Below, one piece after another: positions 45,120-59,800 of a stretch of 64,000 nucleotides of DNA. Position 1 is the first letter of the stretch. Every line of letters starts with the position of its first letter. The translations under genes were made by a program, and so were the position numbers. This DNA comes from Liolophura sinensis (Eukaryota; Mollusca; Polyplacophora; Chitonida; Chitonidae), in assembly GCF_032854445.1 (NCBI RefSeq), contig NC_088302.1, positions 24,751,788 to 24,815,787 on the forward strand, given 5' to 3'. Below the pieces are notes generated by a model, which saw only the letters and a program-made list of their open reading frames with translations, ran no database searches and was not told the DNA's origin.

Positions 45120-47303
45120 TAAGCTCATAATCTTGATACCATTACCGTACCGAAACTAGAAGGAATTCACCCCAATCCCTTTTCAAATTCTTCCAGTATT
45201 GTGACGTTATCATGAGTAGTCAGTTGGCCTATATCTAGATGAAAATAGAAGAAATGTATCAACTTAATCGTCGCTGATTGACGTAGCAAGAAATAAGAAG
45301 GTGTATTACTTGTACCTGACGTTTAGACAGCGATCACCGGTACTCCCGTGTCAGTGTTATAGGGCGCAATCCCGGCCTTCGGGACAACAGTGTAACGTCG
45401 TCTAATTTAACAGATTTTCCCTTGTCACCTTTTTGACACCAACCTCGGCGAACCACCTTGCCTGTGCTAAAATGCGGAAAACGGATCGGCCTGATGAAAT
45501 TAATTCGCCATGAACTGCTCTGACTCAGTGGTGTTATCTTATCAATGCAGGACACCAATCTGTCCCGTCACAGCATGTCTCAACACACCGGCCAGCCTGT
45601 ATACGGGTTCATATTTGCCCAGTTGTGTCTTTTTAAGCTGCTAGTCAAAGGATTGTATAGGTAGCAAAGTAGGTAAACCCTACATGACACCATAACTTGC
45701 ACTCACAAAAGCTTCCGACCAGAGACGCGTCCAAAAACCATAGGTTCAAAAATAGTTAACGCAGACTTTGTTCATCCTGTCCTAAACATCGGCAAGAAAC
45801 TTACGTGGGGCAGGAAATCCAACGAATAATAAATGTCATAGATGCCTCATATTTCCTTGACTTCCAAAATGTGTTTGTTTGAGGATTAACGTCGCTTCAA
45901 CGTTATGTCGGTCATATCACGACAGTGTTTCCTCGTTCAGTCCCAGAATGTTGTTTGCACACTTAACACTATACAGTGTGACAGATTATTGCCGGAATCT
46001 AAACAACACAGGACGTTAAGAAGGGAAATTGTGAAATTGTCTTATGTAACATGCGTTAACTTTTACGTAAGAATCTTGTGATAATAACTTATTGATTTTG
46101 TTATTTATCTGGCTCGTGTTTATTAACATCTGAAAAAAGTTCTTTGGAAGCAATTATTCTTGACAAATTGTAGGTCAAAGTGACATATACTCCACGTAAC
46201 AAAAGATGCTGTAACTGTGGATCGGGTGAATATTGCAATTTTAATAAATCGACAAATAAGTAAAATTTCATCAGATCTTTCGACTTCCGTTGAAAGTCTT
46301 CCGTCAGATGTGTATCTATCAAACTAAACAGTTTTCCAGTTTTGGAAAGTATGTACATACACTTAGGTATACAAGACAAATTTGTTTCACTGAAAAAAAG
46401 CGCACGGTATTTGGCGAACATGAAAATCAGTACGTCACTTTCAGCGGTCAGCGATGGAATGTTTCTAAATCTATACAGGTTAATCGCCAACCATAATAAA
46501 ACCACCAAAGTAACTCATTCTTTTCGTATACAATGTTTGATACATACCATGGACATCTTTGTTTCAAGAAACTCTTAGTGTCAACATTAATGGTTTGAAC
46601 CGTTTACATTTAACAGACGTTCGTTTGCCAATCTTCCATCAGCCAAACTGTAAATTTTTGTCCACTTCTCACCGCGAAACGTGGCACAAAATACATGTAT
46701 ATCTGTTCTATCTACAAGTAGGAAGCTAGTTTGATGTATCCGTGCATGTACTTTAAAAGATGGCCACTTTGTCGAAATCGCTCCACTGAAAATCTGTCCA
46801 CAAATACCTGGGGAATCACTTCGGTATATGCTTTTCCCGTTTTGCTCGTGTTTGCCTCTTTTTTTCCTATCCTCCGGTGGGGTTTTGTTAGTCATCTTGT
46901 AAATCTTGTAGGAGTCTTAGAGCAACAAAGCTTAACAAAATACCTTGTGTTCTATTCCCTTGCTATACCTCCACATATAAACTTACACCCACCGCAGTGT
47001 GCATAGTGTGGACATTCTACAAATCAGTCTCTCTCTTGGAAGCTTGAGAATTCCGACAGTCAGTAGTCCTGTACAATGTCATGCAATGTGCACTTTGGTG
47101 TAAGTGCTAATACCTTTAACATTTATAACACACCTTTCACAAAACTGAACCTGAGACCTCTACGTGTCGAATCGTCGATTAGATCCGCAAACAGATTGCC
47201 TCAGTAAAAATTACACTGCTTTGGCGCATTAACGGCACGAGGTGCTGTCTTCATGTCGATTACATTCTCATTCCCTAAACAAGATGGCGGAACCGTAAGT
47301 CCT
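45118..47303. other. Intergenic region and probable Xlox 3' UTR
   Basis: No additional gene recognised. The part next to 47303 must include the Xlox 3' UTR. The first canonical minus-strand poly-A signal I see (TTTATT on the plus strand) is near 46119, giving a UTR of up to about 1.2 kb if used; this is uncertain. The open frames at 46101-46895 on both strands lack known domains. Confidence 0.45.
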
Positions 47304-47806
47304 TCAATTAGAGTTAAGGGACGGTGAATCTGGATTTGGAGAAAGGCCGCTTGGAGCTGGCGAAAGTCCGCTACTGGTCGGAGAGAGGCCATTTTCTTTT
47401 GAAGAGTCACTTCCATTAACTGGTTCAGCGTTTCCGGAACGACACGATCGGGAGTTGTTGTAGTTTGTGCAGTCATTAGCTTCACTTTTTACGCACACCT
47501 TGAGCTTAGTGCTAACAACGCTGTCAGCATCGGCTGGTGATGCTTCTGTGTTCGTTTGAACCGACCCGTTCGACGCCAGAGGGCGTGGTCGACGTTTCGC
47601 TTCGTCTTTTTTCCATTTCATTCGTCTATTTTGAAACCATATTTTAATATGCCTCTCTGTCAGATTCAACATGGCGGCCAGCTCTATTCGCCTCGGTCTG
47701 GATATGTACTTGTTAAAATGAAATTCTTTTTCCAGCTCAAGCAGCTGTCCTCGAGTGTAGGCAGTCCGTGTCCGCTTGTTTTCATCTTCTGGAGAAAAAT
47801 GTGCAC
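47304..47806 (-). CDS. Xlox: Xlox exon 2 (homeobox exon)
   Basis: Begins with GT completing a Gly codon, then [20 protein letters not shown]; the homeodomain lies at 47601-47780. Helix 3 carries W48, F49, Q50 and N51, the DNA-reading set of Antp-type homeodomains, with His44. After the homeodomain come KRRPRPL, a Cys-containing linker, and three SGLSP-like repeats; the stop is at 47304-47306. The N-terminal arm and helices are nearly identical to Pdx1. Confidence 0.97.
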
Positions 47807-50800
47807 CTAAAACAATGAAAGTATGAAATTCATTAACAAATGAATGTGGTTGATGTTTTTGTGTGATTGTTGTTCAACGCCATAATCAAGTTCTTTTTAC
47901 TTAAGGGAAAAAAACAAAAAATAATATAATCTTCGTTGTTGTAGGAAAGAGGTGGGAATAGACAAAAACGGCCACAGTCATTTTTTCAGATGTGATTGGT
48001 AACCGTATAAGTCAATCATGAATCTGGTATTCTTAAAAGGTCATGTTAGAGCAGCCCAAACGCGATGTTGCTTCACTGGTAACCCATGTCGTATATGGCA
48101 AAACAACGTGACGTCAGCAGATACAGCTGCATTCTCGAGTAAAACAAATAACTTGCGCCTGAGTGGTGAAAACTGGTGATATGACGTCATATGTTTTCAT
48201 TATGCGCGATTTTGCTTACCATGCGATATCTCTCATTACGCAGCATCACAAAAATGAAAACGCATGCCTTTTTAACTGTATGTGGGATATTTCAGCAAAC
48301 GCTATGCGGCGCAAAGTAGAACGTAAGGCTGTGAAGAGCAGAACGTTCGGCTGCGCAAAGCAGAACGTAAGGCTGCGCGAAGTAGAACGTAAGGCTGCGA
48401 AAAGCAGAGCGTTAGGCTGCGCAAAGCAGACTATATGCCTATTGTCACCAATTCCCCAGGAACAGTGACCGCAAAAGCCTTTCCATATTAATACATAAAG
48501 ACAGAATGCCGTTTGCTCGTATAGTCGTTGGCTGTAATCTTGCTGAGGTGAGGCAGAACTATAATCATTTATTATCATTGTCATAGATTTGGCCCTATTC
48601 TTCAACATGTCTATAAACTTCAGTTAAACATGTGAATAAGTGTACGGATACGTTCTATGAATTGCGAGCAAGCTAAAATAAGTAAATTTTATATATAGTA
48701 TCTCTGTCTGATAAGTGATGCTAGAGACCTGGTCCATCTGCGTTGTTTTATTGCGATTGTGTATTAAACGCCATACACTGCGGTCTTTTATACAAAACAA
48801 TCATACATGTGTGTAGGCGAGAGCAGCTAAAACCTTGCGGTATTTGGGCGATTGAAGCATTCAAGACACACCTGACAGGTGTGAAGTGCGGGTTGAAGTA
48901 AGACGTCTGGATAATTGTGAAATTAGACATCCATGGAATGGTAGATCAGTTCCCTTCAGACAGTGTCGCTATACATGTCGGTAAGGAACTCCAAACACAC
49001 AGTGGTTTAGCAAGCGAAAGTGTTCAATATCTTAGTTAAAACCAGTGCTTTTTTTACCCATTCTTTCTGGTGATGCTGCTATCTGTTTGATACGGACGCA
49101 GTTATTGTTGTCTTAACATGCACTATTTCCATCATAAATTTCGTCATTTATCGAATGTCAAGTTATAACACGTTTAAAACGGTCCTAATATTTATACAAC
49201 CAGGTAACCTCGAAGCACAAATGAAATGCTTAACAATGTTTTACGGGATGTCAAACGGTGTTTATGCAATAGATCCCATGCCTGTACGGCGCGCCTTAGT
49301 ATAAATCACAGGCACACTGGGAATTGACAACGTTTTGTGTAAAATTGACTTTGTCTGTTTAATTAGACCACCAGGTGTGAATAAATAAAATTGCGCTCAC
49401 TGTGACATTTTAAAATTAATTTTTCCAATGTTTAATTTCTTATTTTTAATTTCTTTTTTATCGCGTGTGAGACTGTATATCAATGCGCACATTTTATAAC
49501 GAAAACATAGAGATTATTCGACTCCAAAGAGTAATTTGTAAACCAAGTACTGGCTTAAATTTCCAGAGAATAATTTACATGTATAAGCATTTTGCTTACG
49601 GTTTAGTTGAGCATTGTCTGAGAAGAGCTTTTAATTCAGGTGCATGTAAATATTATTGGTATGTACGTGAGAAACGTGGCTAGGCTTTAGAGGAAATTAC
49701 ATTTTATAACATTTCATGGCAAGGACAGAAAAATACAACTCCCTTTAAAATCAAACATTCTGTTTTGATTTAATATTATCACTGATAGAACATAAAAGCT
49801 GTATTTTAAATATAAGACTATTGAATAATTTGAATGTAAATACGCTCATGGTGTACTTAACCCATTAGTTTCATGTACTCTCCTTACACCTTTAAACTCA
49901 TGCCAATATGAAAGTAGAAACTTATTTTGGTTCAAACTGAAAAGTAGTAACGTCTTTGAACATGATTGTAGTAATAATAAATTAAAATTCGGTCGTAGAT
50001 TGTCTCCATTTTTATTTATTTTCTGGACAACCACATTGTTTCGGTGTTTTACCAACTGTGTGGGCAATTTTATTCATTTCCTGATAATTCCAATGACTCC
50101 AGGTAAAGGTATAAGAACAGTTTCTACAGTTAGTTGATTTACAAGTGGCTTAGGGGCCTCCGTGGCTCAGTTGGTTAGCGTGCTAGCGCAGAGTAATGAC
50201 CCAGGAGCCTCTCACCAATGCGGTCGCTATGAGTTCAAGCCCAGCTCACGCTGGCTTCCTCTCCGGCCGTATGTGGGAAGGTCTGGCAACAACCTACGGT
50301 TGGTCGTGGGTTTCCCCCGGGCTGTGCCCGGTTTCCTCCCACCATAATGCTGGCCGCCGTCGTATAACTGAAATGTTCTTGAGTACGGCGTAAAACACCA
50401 ATCAAATAAATAAATCACTAAATACAAGTGGCTAAACCGTCTTCCTTTGTTTGTTATATCGCAGCCACATTAAAAAGATATAAGGGTGGTAATCAACCCA
50501 GCCTGACACCTCAGACGTGAAAACAGAGACCTGTCCAGTAATTTATAACTTATTAAACAATTTTATCAAAATCATGGGTGGACAAAGATTCCGTTCTTAA
50601 TGTTTTTGGGGACAATCTTTCAGATTCCATGGTATGTAAAGAACACCTATTACAGCATGCCGGGTAGTTCGCAAATAATATGAAAAGTTAAAAAGTAACA
50701 CAAAAAGAATCTGTAATCTCAACCTGTTTGACACCATTAGTGGTAATGAATCTGTATCCTAAATTAGATTTTTTTTACAATTTTGTTTCAAAGAAAATAT

Positions 50801-53800
50801 AAGGCAGCCAGTTAAAAAAAATGAAAAGGGGTGACCTATACCCCTCACCCTGTCTGACACCATGGGCGATAGAGATACCGTCTAGCAATTCGTTTCACAA
50901 ATTTTTCATTTCCATACAAGGGATCATAATCAAATTACTGGAACAGTGTTGGTTGGCAAGGTGATATATATACGCTTTTGGAAGGCAAAGGTGACTTATC
51001 AAAAACCTCTTTAATAAACTTAACAAATCGTCTTGTTTCTGCAAACACAATTAAACAATGTTCACAATTAAAATTTTGTATATATTAGTATCATCTTTCA
51101 TGAAGACAACTAAGCAAGGGCCATCATACCATTCATTTCATTTTAGACAACTTAAATTTGTAATGCATTTGAAATTAAGTACTTCCTTGATAATTTGGCC
51201 TTAGTATTGCTCATTCATTGGATAGAGGTAAATTCCCATTATAAACATCTTTTTTTTTTGATTGGTGTTTTACGCCGTACTCAAGCCATTTTAAACAGCG
51301 CTTCATTGACTGCCATTAAAGGCATAAGCAATTATTTCTATGGACAACATTTCTTGAAACATTGATTGATCGATGTTTTCTTTCAGTGATTTATTGATTG
51401 GTTAGTAGGTGAAAAAGACGCTGAAATGTTTCAGATACAACCCTTAATTCTTTCTTATTTCTTGATGTATCTTCATGGGAATCAAGTAAAGCTTTTGCTT
51501 GACATCTTTGTAACATTTTTATGAGGGTCATCATGCTGTGTAAGTCAAAGAGTGACACGACCATAAACAATTAAATTTGGTGGTTAGTTTTTATAGTCGA
51601 CTTGCTTAACAAAGATTCTGAATGCGTACTGCTTTCACGATAAAGTGTTTAAAACAAGTAAGCTGCCACTCCACCATGTGTTTCCCAATCATACAACCAA
51701 AAAGCCATCAACAGCAAAAGCAATGAAATATACCAGTCCAAACTTATTTCCTTGACGATACACCACCTCCCTACCCAACCCCATAACAAAAAAAAAAGTA
51801 GGAATGAATTTCGTTCACAGCAGCAGGGATGACTTAACGGTATGTGTGGCACGCTTCATGCTGCTTCACGATGTGGCCACGTCGAGCTAGCCAGGATACC
51901 AACAAGGGGAGTCTGCCGTTGAGCGCTCGGCCGATAACCGACAGGCCGGGCAAATGATAGAATTTATGCGACGCTTAGATGATCTTTTAATAATTGGCCC
52001 CTAAACTTCGTCCCGCTGAATGCTAGCCAGCGTTATTCCGTCTGGCCACTCGATCTTATAGCATGCAATATTGTTAGCTGTTTCAACGCCTTCCCACAAA
52101 GCTCCCAAATTAATCACCGCGCGGTGTCACAGGGACGACCATCGACTCGGAAATCGATCATGTCCCGCCTCGCCATCCTTCTCCGAGCCTGCGCCCGGCC
52201 GACCAGCAACGCCTTCTACTCCCGAACACGTACTCGGCGCTGAGAGACCAGTCGTCAGGGCCGCCCGGTGAGGCATGTGTTCAAACCCTCTCTACACGCA
52301 TGTAAATCGAGGAAACATCATGTTAACACTTGTCATCGACCAAATGACCCCTCGTCCATCCAGGTAACGGTCGATGGCTCAAACATGAAGACATGTTTTT
52401 TCTGCTATACTAATCAACTATACTCATCCAGATTCCCTTAACAATGTCATAGTCAAACTGGTTACGCCACGTGTGTTTAGACTTTCTCCGTCTTTCTTTC
52501 TTCCTCTTTCTTAGTCGGACGATTGATTGCTCCTAAAACTGATGTTTGGCGGAAAACATCTGTCTTGAATTGTTTTTAAAAACGTTTACCTAATTTTCCT
52601 AATGAAGGTAAAGCAATTAAACATAAAGAAATATTACATGTACGGCAAAATAAACAAAAACATAACTGATCGGAGCAAAACAAATTAATAATGGTGTTTT
52701 GCTTTGTTGCATGTAACAGTAGGAATTAAAGAGTAACTGATTTTTGATTGATTATCAACAGTTTACAAACACGCTTGGGACACAATTTGGGTATTGATTA
52801 AACTCACGCCTCAATAACACCTTTCACGTCATTACGCTGAAAACTGTTGCCTGATTTCTTTTACATGAATTCGTTATATTTCGTTACTTTATACAATTAT
52901 GTACTGTTTTGGTTCGTTGGTATAGTTCTTGTTGAACATTGTTTTGGAAATTGGTCATGCGATTGTTGATTTGGAACGTCATTTATGGTTGACGATTGAT
53001 ATACTAACGTCTTTTTCAATACCTAAATTTGGACAGCTTTGTAAAGCATCCATTCTTAAGGCGAATGAAGAGTAAGAAAATTATACAAAATACTCGCTTA
53101 ACTTGTAAAGGAATATCCATAGTCAAAGTAGTTACTTGGAAGTAGTCAGCAGTTTCCAGTGATGTTGGAGTGAGTGAATGCTTAGGGTTCAAAATCGTAT
53201 TTAACCATTTTCATTCATATGACGACGAAGGAATCCTTGGGGTGTATGTAATGTGCCTCTTTGTTGCAGGACGGATTTCCACCACCCTTTTATCGAGTGT
53301 TGCTTCATTTAGACGACTTACCGAAGGCAAGTAAAGCCGAGCCATGCTGAACGCCAAGCCTGGAAAACTACAATGTCCTATTTTAAGGTCTTAGGTGTAA
53401 CCCGACCCACGATTGACCTTGGATCTACTGCCCCAGAAGCGGACGCTCTACTAACTGAGCCATCGGGGTCGGCCAATTGTGTCGGATAGACATGCGTGTG
53501 TAATAAGCACTGCGTCCATAACACTTCATGTTTAAACAATGAAACGTTCATATTTGTATTATTCAAAGTAGATTGCTATGAAGCAACAAAATGTATAAAA
53601 GTATCTCAGTCACGCTTTTTCTGCAGCTATTCATATAAACGCAGATGTCATATATAAACTGGACCATGTTTATACAACCCCCTAGCCTTGTATATAACAT
53701 ACGTATACGTTATGCTAAATAAACTTTAATTGTGAAGTTTAAAGCCATCCTGTAATGGCGTCGTTCTCAGTGTGTCCTCAGATAAGCCGAAGTTCGATCC

Positions 53801-56800
53801 TAAGACACGTCAAGCCAAAACATAATTTAAATTTGGCAGTCTTAGACATAAGGCAGCATGGCTGGTGTCTTCAATATGGAAATTTACCAACAGTTACCGT
53901 ATTATATGTGATCGACATAATGTTGAGAGTAACGTTAAACTTCTTCAACTTCTTTGTAGGTTATAAAGTGACTAAGACTTACACGAGGACTTCGATTTCT
54001 TTTAAGGCTAGAAGATTTTACAGCAATAAGCCTTCAAATAACAATCACGGAGATCGCGTTTATATGAAATTTATTTGTTTATTTGATTTGTGTTCTACGC
54101 CGTACTCAAGAATATTTCACTTATAGGACGGAGGCCAGCATTATGCTGGGAGGAAGCGGGCAGAGCCCGCGGGGAAACCCACGACTGCGTTTTAATAAAA
54201 ATTAATATTTACAAATCACCTAAAGCTCTCCTTTATTCTGAGACACATGGTAAAATAGGTAGGAGAGAATAGCAAATAGTCAGCTTTCTTTTTTCTCTTT
54301 TTTTCCATTAACAAAAAAATTGTAAATTGATCATTGATAAAGATAAGATGTCAGGGACAAAGAAAAGATATCTAATATCTTATCTATAACATTTCGCTAT
54401 ATTCAGGATATAGCAATGTGAAATATAATAAAATGCAGACTTATGGACCAGATAACAACACGCAGATTACAGCTTGTCCGGCAAATACATGATGACAGTA
54501 TTAATATATATATAGTCAATGTGAGTTCAAGTCCAACTCATGCTGGCTTCCTCTCCGGCTTTAAGTGGGAATGTCTGTCCATAACCTGCGGATGATCGTG
54601 GGTTTCCCCCGGCCTCTGCCCGGTTTTCTCCCACCATAATGCTGGCCGCCGTCGTATAACTGAAATATTCTTGAGTACGGCGTAAAACACCAATCAAATA
54701 AACAAATAAATAAATAAATAAATAGTGTGTCGTTATATATTTTGGATATATACGTGTATATATTGATGTCAAAAGCGAATGCCGTTTGAAAGTATATTGT
54801 CCGTACTGAACTTCTGAATATCTCATGTATCTCAATTGAGTATAACAAGATTTTTTCAAAAGGTGATAATAAAAGAAAAATACTCAGTGTCACATAATTG
54901 GCAATAAAATATTATGAATGTGGTCATCTTCGTAAGTTTGGCTTATATGTAAAGCTGATCTTTCGAAAGGGAACGTGATGAATGTGATGAATGTGATAAA
55001 TGTACGAGACTGTGATAAACCTGACTACAGCTCCAAGCGTTTGTCTTCACATTCATTATCTTTCAGAGCTCATTAGTACAAACAAAGCCGTAAAGTAATC
55101 AAAGCTGTCAACAACACAAAATACATATTCTAAAGTAGCATAGTAAATTAAGATAAGACTTCTTATATAACCCTACATATGTAAGTTCGCCTAGAATATT
55201 TCTTACGCCTTTCTACATCATTGCAAAATGTTTATTCCTTCTCTTTGTATGAATCCGTCTTATTTTCGTACTTTAAATTCTTCCTCCAGTTATTTGTGGG
55301 TTTTTTTTAGTTGAGCGCTGGTTTAGGAATTGGCCTTGTGATTATTGACCTGGAACGTCCAGTTTGATTGACGATTGAGATAAATCCTGGGAAATCGTAA
55401 TCGTGTGTCAAAGACGTCTTGAACAAACGGAAGAGCAATCTTAATGAAGTTGTACATCAAAATTGGAACAAAAATCACTGCTAATAAAGGCAATGGAGTT
55501 TCTCTTCCTAACAATTGTGTAAGCTGTTTTTGTTACCTAAATCCACAATAACAGCGTAGTACCTGAATGTTTACGGTATAAAGCCCACAGCATAGAGAGT
55601 AAAACCAGAGCAGCGACGACAGTGTGTATGATAGAAAGCAAATAGTCGCACCTAACCGGTTCGAACTTTGCCACTTTTAGGCATTCATTCTATAACTGCT
55701 CAATTTATAACTGCTTAAAGAGCAGAAACTTATACAGCCCCTCGCACATTGGCTTACGTAGAATTAAGTGAAAAAAATGCAGTGGTGTTAATTGCAATTT
55801 ATTAGGCCAATCCAATCCAAACATGCTTGAACGTTTAACCTGCTTGCGTTACTAAACGAGTAGCCTTGCTTGTATACAGAGCATCAGGCAGTTAACCCGA
55901 AGTTCACCGTCACCTGTGATTCATCTGTTCAAGTATAATCCATCTTTTGTACTATAAGTTCGAAAAATTTAGTTTTCCTGAATACATTTTTTCGCTACCT
56001 GTGCAGGATGTATTTTATATCTCGCTCTGGGCATTAACGTTTGGCATTCTTGAATATAATAAAAGACTTACAACATAGAGAGTAAATCCAGACAAGTGAC
56101 GACAGTGTGATAGCTGGTAAGTGGTTACACGTATTACCTGTGAAATTCGTCGGTTTACCTCAGTTAGGCTTTTATTCCAAGTGCTTACATACATGCTCTA
56201 AAAGTAACAACTTACACCTCTTCTACGTCATCGCCATGGCTTAAGCAGGGTATGGTAACAAAAAAACTGCAGCTATGATACGTACATGTAGTTGCGAATC
56301 ATTGGACGTCAGTGTGTCCCTGGTCTGTATATTTTTTTCAGAATGCTGTCTTATCATCACATCTATCATATTAAAACAATGCATAGGGATCCATCTTAAT
56401 CCATCAGCAAACTCCTGGTTTATACAGGAATACAATATATCTCAGCAATGCGGTCGATATGAGATCAAGCTTCCTATACAGGAAGATCTGCCAGCAACAT
56501 GGAAAGGGGCTCGATATAAAAGGAGGAAAGGAAAGCGAATTTCATACCACCACTGAGATTATATTTTACAGCCGCTGTGTTTTGCTGATCCTCTAAGGAA
56601 GAAAGGATAACAAAAGTTTAAGACATCGTGATTAACTGAGAACAAATGATATCAAACTTCATGCTATCATGGACAGCATCTGATACCATACCACCACATT
56701 TTTGCTCTGACCATATAATAACAACAACAACAACAACAAAAAAACAATCACTAACATCTTTTTCCGATCATGTCCCAGATTTTGAATTATAATGTAAGAA

Positions 56801-59800
56801 CAAAGGAAAACAAGTTTGACAAGATCACAGACAACATATTATTTGATCTAGTCGCTGTATTTAACCAGATTACATGATTGGTTACGAAAAGGTACTCGAT
56901 AAAACCCAGCATTTGTTCAAGGGCACTCGAGTACAATTATTCAAGCAGGAGTATCCCCGCACTTAGCACTTGAGCTGGTTAGACACGTGTGTCTACACAA
57001 TACTTAGTGCCATCGAGATTGTATCGTTTTTGTTATGGGTAACTAAGGTCTGCATTGACGGCATACCTGTCTCGTGGTTGTCATACCATGGCTGACTAAG
57101 CCGTTGCAGGAACTATTATCTGCCGAATGTTCAATAACAACTGGTCCATGCTGACAACAGCGTCGAGCCGTTCCCACAAACTCAGGAAGTTATCTAGACT
57201 TATCTGCCGCTGAGTTTGTTTCGTGAAACTAAAATCGACAGTTACCTCACTGTGCTAGTGTGTTTAATCAAGCACGAGGTAATATTCAATTTTAGCACAG
57301 AAACGTTGTGTATTTCTTGTAAAACAATACTGGAGTTTGCTTATTATTTCTTGGTGTTTAAACGATACGTGTTGTTTATAAAAATCAGGGTAGGTGTATT
57401 CTTGGATGGTGAAATTAGCTTGTACATTAGGTATGAAATGCGTTCAGATGCGTAAAGTGTTTTATTAAATGTGATGCTAACGCATCATTCTGAGTAATTC
57501 TAGATTACTGACGTATACTATATTGCAATCAACATCACCATATTTTTTACCTCATTTTGCCTATGTCATGGTGCTAGAGAGATGTATAACTTGCTATACT
57601 AATTAAGCATTTATGTGAACAATTGTATAAAACCCTAACTGAGGTATATTGACAAGAGACAGGTAATATGTGTGACCATTTATCACCTATCACATTGTCA
57701 CCATTACCCTGGTTTAACTCTATATGCTGTAGACTTTTACATCCATATCGCAGGCTCGCTCGAATAAAACGTTTGCCTTACTAGAAATGATACGCCATGG
57801 ACCATTGAGATCAAAGACTACGATTTCGATCGTGCGCCACCTGACTAAACCTTGTCAGATTTGTCAGGCATCTTTGAAAGAGAATACACCTCACCGCCGT
57901 GAAGTAAGTAAAATATTCTTATGTGATGCGTTGAACAATAAAGAAATCAATCAATAAAATTGATGACAGGTTTTAAGACTTTTCACATTTTTTCAGCATT
58001 TACACAGTGATAATAATCCTTATGGAAAAGTGGCAGATTTAGCAGGCTTGCTTGAATCAACACATCGAACTGAATGTATATGGCCAGTATTTACATCGTT
58101 TAGACTATGTGTGTTATGTGACGATTTCAGTCAACGTCACAAGTAGTTACTGCAAAAACTGCTGTGCGAAGGCAATCATACGTCTTCAATCTAAGTTTCT
58201 TAAGTTTTTCTGCTTCATAACTGTGTCTAAGTCAGTTAGGAAGCAGTTATGAAGCTACAAATTATTCGTCGTATTAAGTATTTGAACATACATGGTAGTA
58301 TTATGGCCTTTTGCATAGCATTTCAATACACCATATTATAGTGTATATTACTTGGTGTACATTTAATATCATTTATGAGCAGCTTACACACAATACAAGG
58401 ATTATTTTTGACACACAAACTTTTGTAGATATTTCTGGAGATTTCTTCTCCAAGAGTGTCTATGAAGATACTGATCTCATTCCGCGAAACTTACTATCTA
58501 TCGCCACTTGACATATATACCCTTTTTCATTACTCTCTTTCATCATTTATAATGATTGTAATTAACGCACTCAACATTCCATATACGAAACATTCAAAGT
58601 CTTTGAGAGCTAACACAAGGTTTACTGTTTTGAGAAAAATCATTTAACTTCAAAGTTCTAATATTTTCTAATTCAGTGTTGAGACCGACAGGGAAAAAGC
58701 TTTGCGGAATCTTCAGTTCGACTTAACCCAAATCACTGGACTGTTTTAATTACTAATCAAACAAATTATTTAAGCACCAGGAAATTCTGTGCTCGTGTGA
58801 AGGAAGTCTTGTGGGAGAGTTGCAGAAGGGAAATGTTGGTCTATGTTGATTTGCCCATGATATGTTCGAGAGGATCTCAAAGCGCCATCAGCACATCGCA
58901 ATTTGAGGAGGAAATGTTCCGTGATCTAGCAGACGCCAAATGAAAACTCTGTAACGTTCACCGTCACTTTACAAAGGTTGTTCAGAACAAGTAGACGAAA
59001 GTTCCATGTTCACTTTGGGCTAAAAGTTTATGTGGTCACACGTGCGCTGTTTACCCTGATCGCTCCGGTTCGTCTGTCTCTTATGTTTGCTTCCAAAATG
59101 GCTGGTCATCAGTTGCGACCCTTGGGGCACATTGGTTTGGATATTAAACCAAAGAGACGTGCGGAAGAAGCCAGCAGATCGGGCACTCGGACGGGGAAAG
59201 GTTTGCTGTAGATCAAGCTATCATCCTCCTCCATTTCACTTGTAATTACACTGTAATGATAATTGCTGTCACTAAAGTCGACAATCTGACACGTCGAATA
59301 TTGTTCCCGGATGGCCCCGGTCGTTCACCAAGAGAGCGGTTTAATATGTGGCCCGGGGCCTGCTTAGAAACGTTCGAATCAAAGACGCCTGCGATGAAGC
59401 GGCCGATTTCCATCTCGTGCCAAGGCCATTGTCTTCGGGTGTCAACACTCGAAAACCGAACGTGTGATATGAAGCAAGAAAATTCCACACAGCAGAACTA
59501 TCCTGAAATTTGCCTCCCCGAGCCCGTATCTAGCGTGGAACAATTACGAGTAATCCGTCATAGAGCCGTGCCGAGATGGACGTTTTCCAGCCAGTTTTTA
59601 TTCTCAGCTACAACCTAATATTGCCAGAGTATTGAAATTGTCTGGTCTCTGATGAATTAAACAAAACCGGATTTGATACTCAGAAATAGTTTACTTTCGT
59701 AAATAACTAGGAACAAGTGTTCCAAAGTTTTAAAATATTGTTCATTAATTTCGAATATATCTTTCAAAGACGTGACCGAAAAAAAATGAATGGGTAATAT

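Noticed and set aside
48163-48608. Overlapping open frames on both strands
   Set aside because: Produced by the 22-bp minisatellite lacking stops; no start context or family similarity.
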